From Forficula auricularia (Eukaryota; Arthropoda; Insecta; Dermaptera; Forficulidae), in contig JALMQS010000055.1 in NCBI GenBank assembly GCA_024734495.1, positions 14,356,930-14,420,929 on the forward strand: a DNA stretch of 64,000 nt, given 5' to 3'. The position numbers were made by a program, and so were the translations under genes. The notes below the pieces were generated by a model, which saw only the letters and a list, made by a program, of their open reading frames with translations, was not told the origin of the DNA and ran no database searches. Shown here piece after piece: positions 63,130 through 64,000 of the stretch (positions are counted from its first letter, which is position 1; the number at the start of each line of letters is the position of its first letter).

Positions 63130-63370
63130 CTTCAGGACATAGTCGATTGGGTTCACGTAAGAAGAAGAGCTGCTGGGCTGCCCATGTAGACAGAATGCAA
63201 GACGACCGTCTCCCGAAAATTTTGTCAAAAAACCGTCCAGGGGGTCAAGCCGTGGAAGACCAAAAAAACGATGGAAAGAGAGTTATGACCCTGATAACTG
63301 ATTGTAATATGTTGGAGAAACAGGTGTTCACACCTATATAAAAGAATAAGAAGAAGAAGAAGAATCATAG
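63130..63370 (+). mobile_element. RTE-type LINE C-terminal fragment with (AAG)n tail
   Basis: Frame AAHVDRMQDDRLPKILSKN, then a frame change to a GRPWKTKKTMERE-like block, matches the 'WAGHV.RM.DDRLPKK...RGRPKKRW' end of RTE-like LINEs. The fragment ends in 'aagaataagaagaagaagaa'. It is a small, decayed remnant. Confidence 0.65.
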
Positions 63371-63679
63371 CTATCCTTTCGAATTTTCGCAGATTTTTAG
63401 CTATTATAATTTTGGAGTCTTTAACTTACTAACACGAAGACAGTATTTTATCTAGCTGTATCTTCAAAATTCTAATAGCTAAAAATCTGTAAAAATTCTG
63501 AAGGATAGCTACTACTACATATAAGGATAAATAAAGTCTACAGAGTTTAAAATTTTTTAAAAGATTACTTTGGCCAAACGTGGCCCACAGCGGGGCATTT
63601 TGATTGTTACGGGGGACAATTCGAAAATAGGCTCGACCTATTCTTCAAGTAAATTTTTATAATTTTTCTAATTAATATA

Positions 63680-64000
63680 ACAAAGAATAATTGCTATATC
63701 AATGAGAATTGTTTTTGACCACGCTTATTTGAAAAAGATATTTATCGCGAAGACTACTGCGGATTAGGCTATTGGAGTCTGCGGAGTCTTAAGTCTGGAC
63801 CAAGAGAGAAAAAGATGTGATCCACTTAGCTACAATCCAACGTCAGTAGTCTCGTGATAAATATATAACATCTGAGATTTCAAATTCACTTGGTGATCCA
63901 TCCGAATGTCTAGCGGGCTATACGCGAAATGACGTTGGATTGTAGCTAAATGGATCACATCTTTTTTCACTCTTGGTCCAGACTTAAGACTCCGCAGACT
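63680..64000. mobile_element. K-family palindrome, cut by window edge
   Basis: The left arm (about 63,765-63,865, 'tcttaagtctggaccaagag') and right arm (63,928-64,000, 'ctcttggtccagacttaaga') pair around about 60 bases. The left flank 'gctattggagtctgc' is shared with the K-family element at 40.2 kb. The element continues past the window. Confidence 0.7.

Noticed and set aside
1..64000. Full Penelope-like element (reverse transcriptase plus GIY-YIG) driving the hammerhead palindromes
   Set aside because: All reverse transcriptase fragments here are of Jockey/CR1 or RTE type, and no GIY-YIG motif was seen, so an autonomous partner must lie elsewhere if it exists.

Overview
This is an AT-rich animal nuclear window, most likely from an insect or another arthropod. 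The evidence is small spliced exons with GT/AG borders, a mauritiana-like mariner, several hAT elements, Jockey/CR1-type and RTE-type LINEs with simple-repeat tails, and many palindromic elements. No bacterial operon, CRISPR array or rRNA gene is visible, and the species cannot be named from sequence alone.

Layout. (1) 1-20,686 is a near-identical tandem segmental duplication (1-9,279 and 11,172-20,686, period about 11.17 kb). Each copy carries a broken, spliced coiled-coil gene whose C-terminal part is a tandem array of about 240 bp (80-codon) units, followed by a LINE fragment. Between the copies lie a G-rich minisatellite, a LINE 3' end and possible first exons of the coiled-coil gene. (2) 20.7-35.2 kb holds nested repeats: LINE fragments, copies of a roughly 0.7-0.9 kb 'P family' with ACTTTACCATACA ends, hAT MITEs with exact 8-bp target duplications, and a tandem array derived from the P family. 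(3) 35.65-62.37 kb (+) carries the only convincing host gene, a betaglycan-like (TGFBR3-like) co-receptor. It has a signal-peptide exon, four orphan-domain exons and one ZP-domain exon. All five junctions keep the reading frame, and the gene runs off the right edge. Its introns are loaded with transposons: a hAT element begins 24 bp after one exon, a 1.1 kb palindrome ends about 36 bp before another, and there are a deleted mariner and two RTE LINEs. (4) The right edge cuts into another palindromic element.

The most unusual feature is a set of about fifteen to twenty hammerhead-ribozyme-like motifs: CTGANGA, a stem II hairpin, GAAA, a very short self-complementary stem III, then a stem I strand. 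Most sit in the arms of large palindromic elements, usually one on each strand. Several families share an asymmetric end related to GGTTCTAGGTGAAACAT. Minimal hammerheads with tiny palindromic stem III, together with inverted terminal repeats, are known from Penelope-like elements and animal retrozymes. I infer that these palindromes are non-autonomous relatives of those elements. No Penelope reverse transcriptase or GIY-YIG domain is present here.

How the parts relate: only the betaglycan-like gene looks functional. Everything else is mobile DNA, its decay products, or a duplicated pseudogene, but several insertions lie close enough to splice sites, or on the sense strand of introns, to affect expression.
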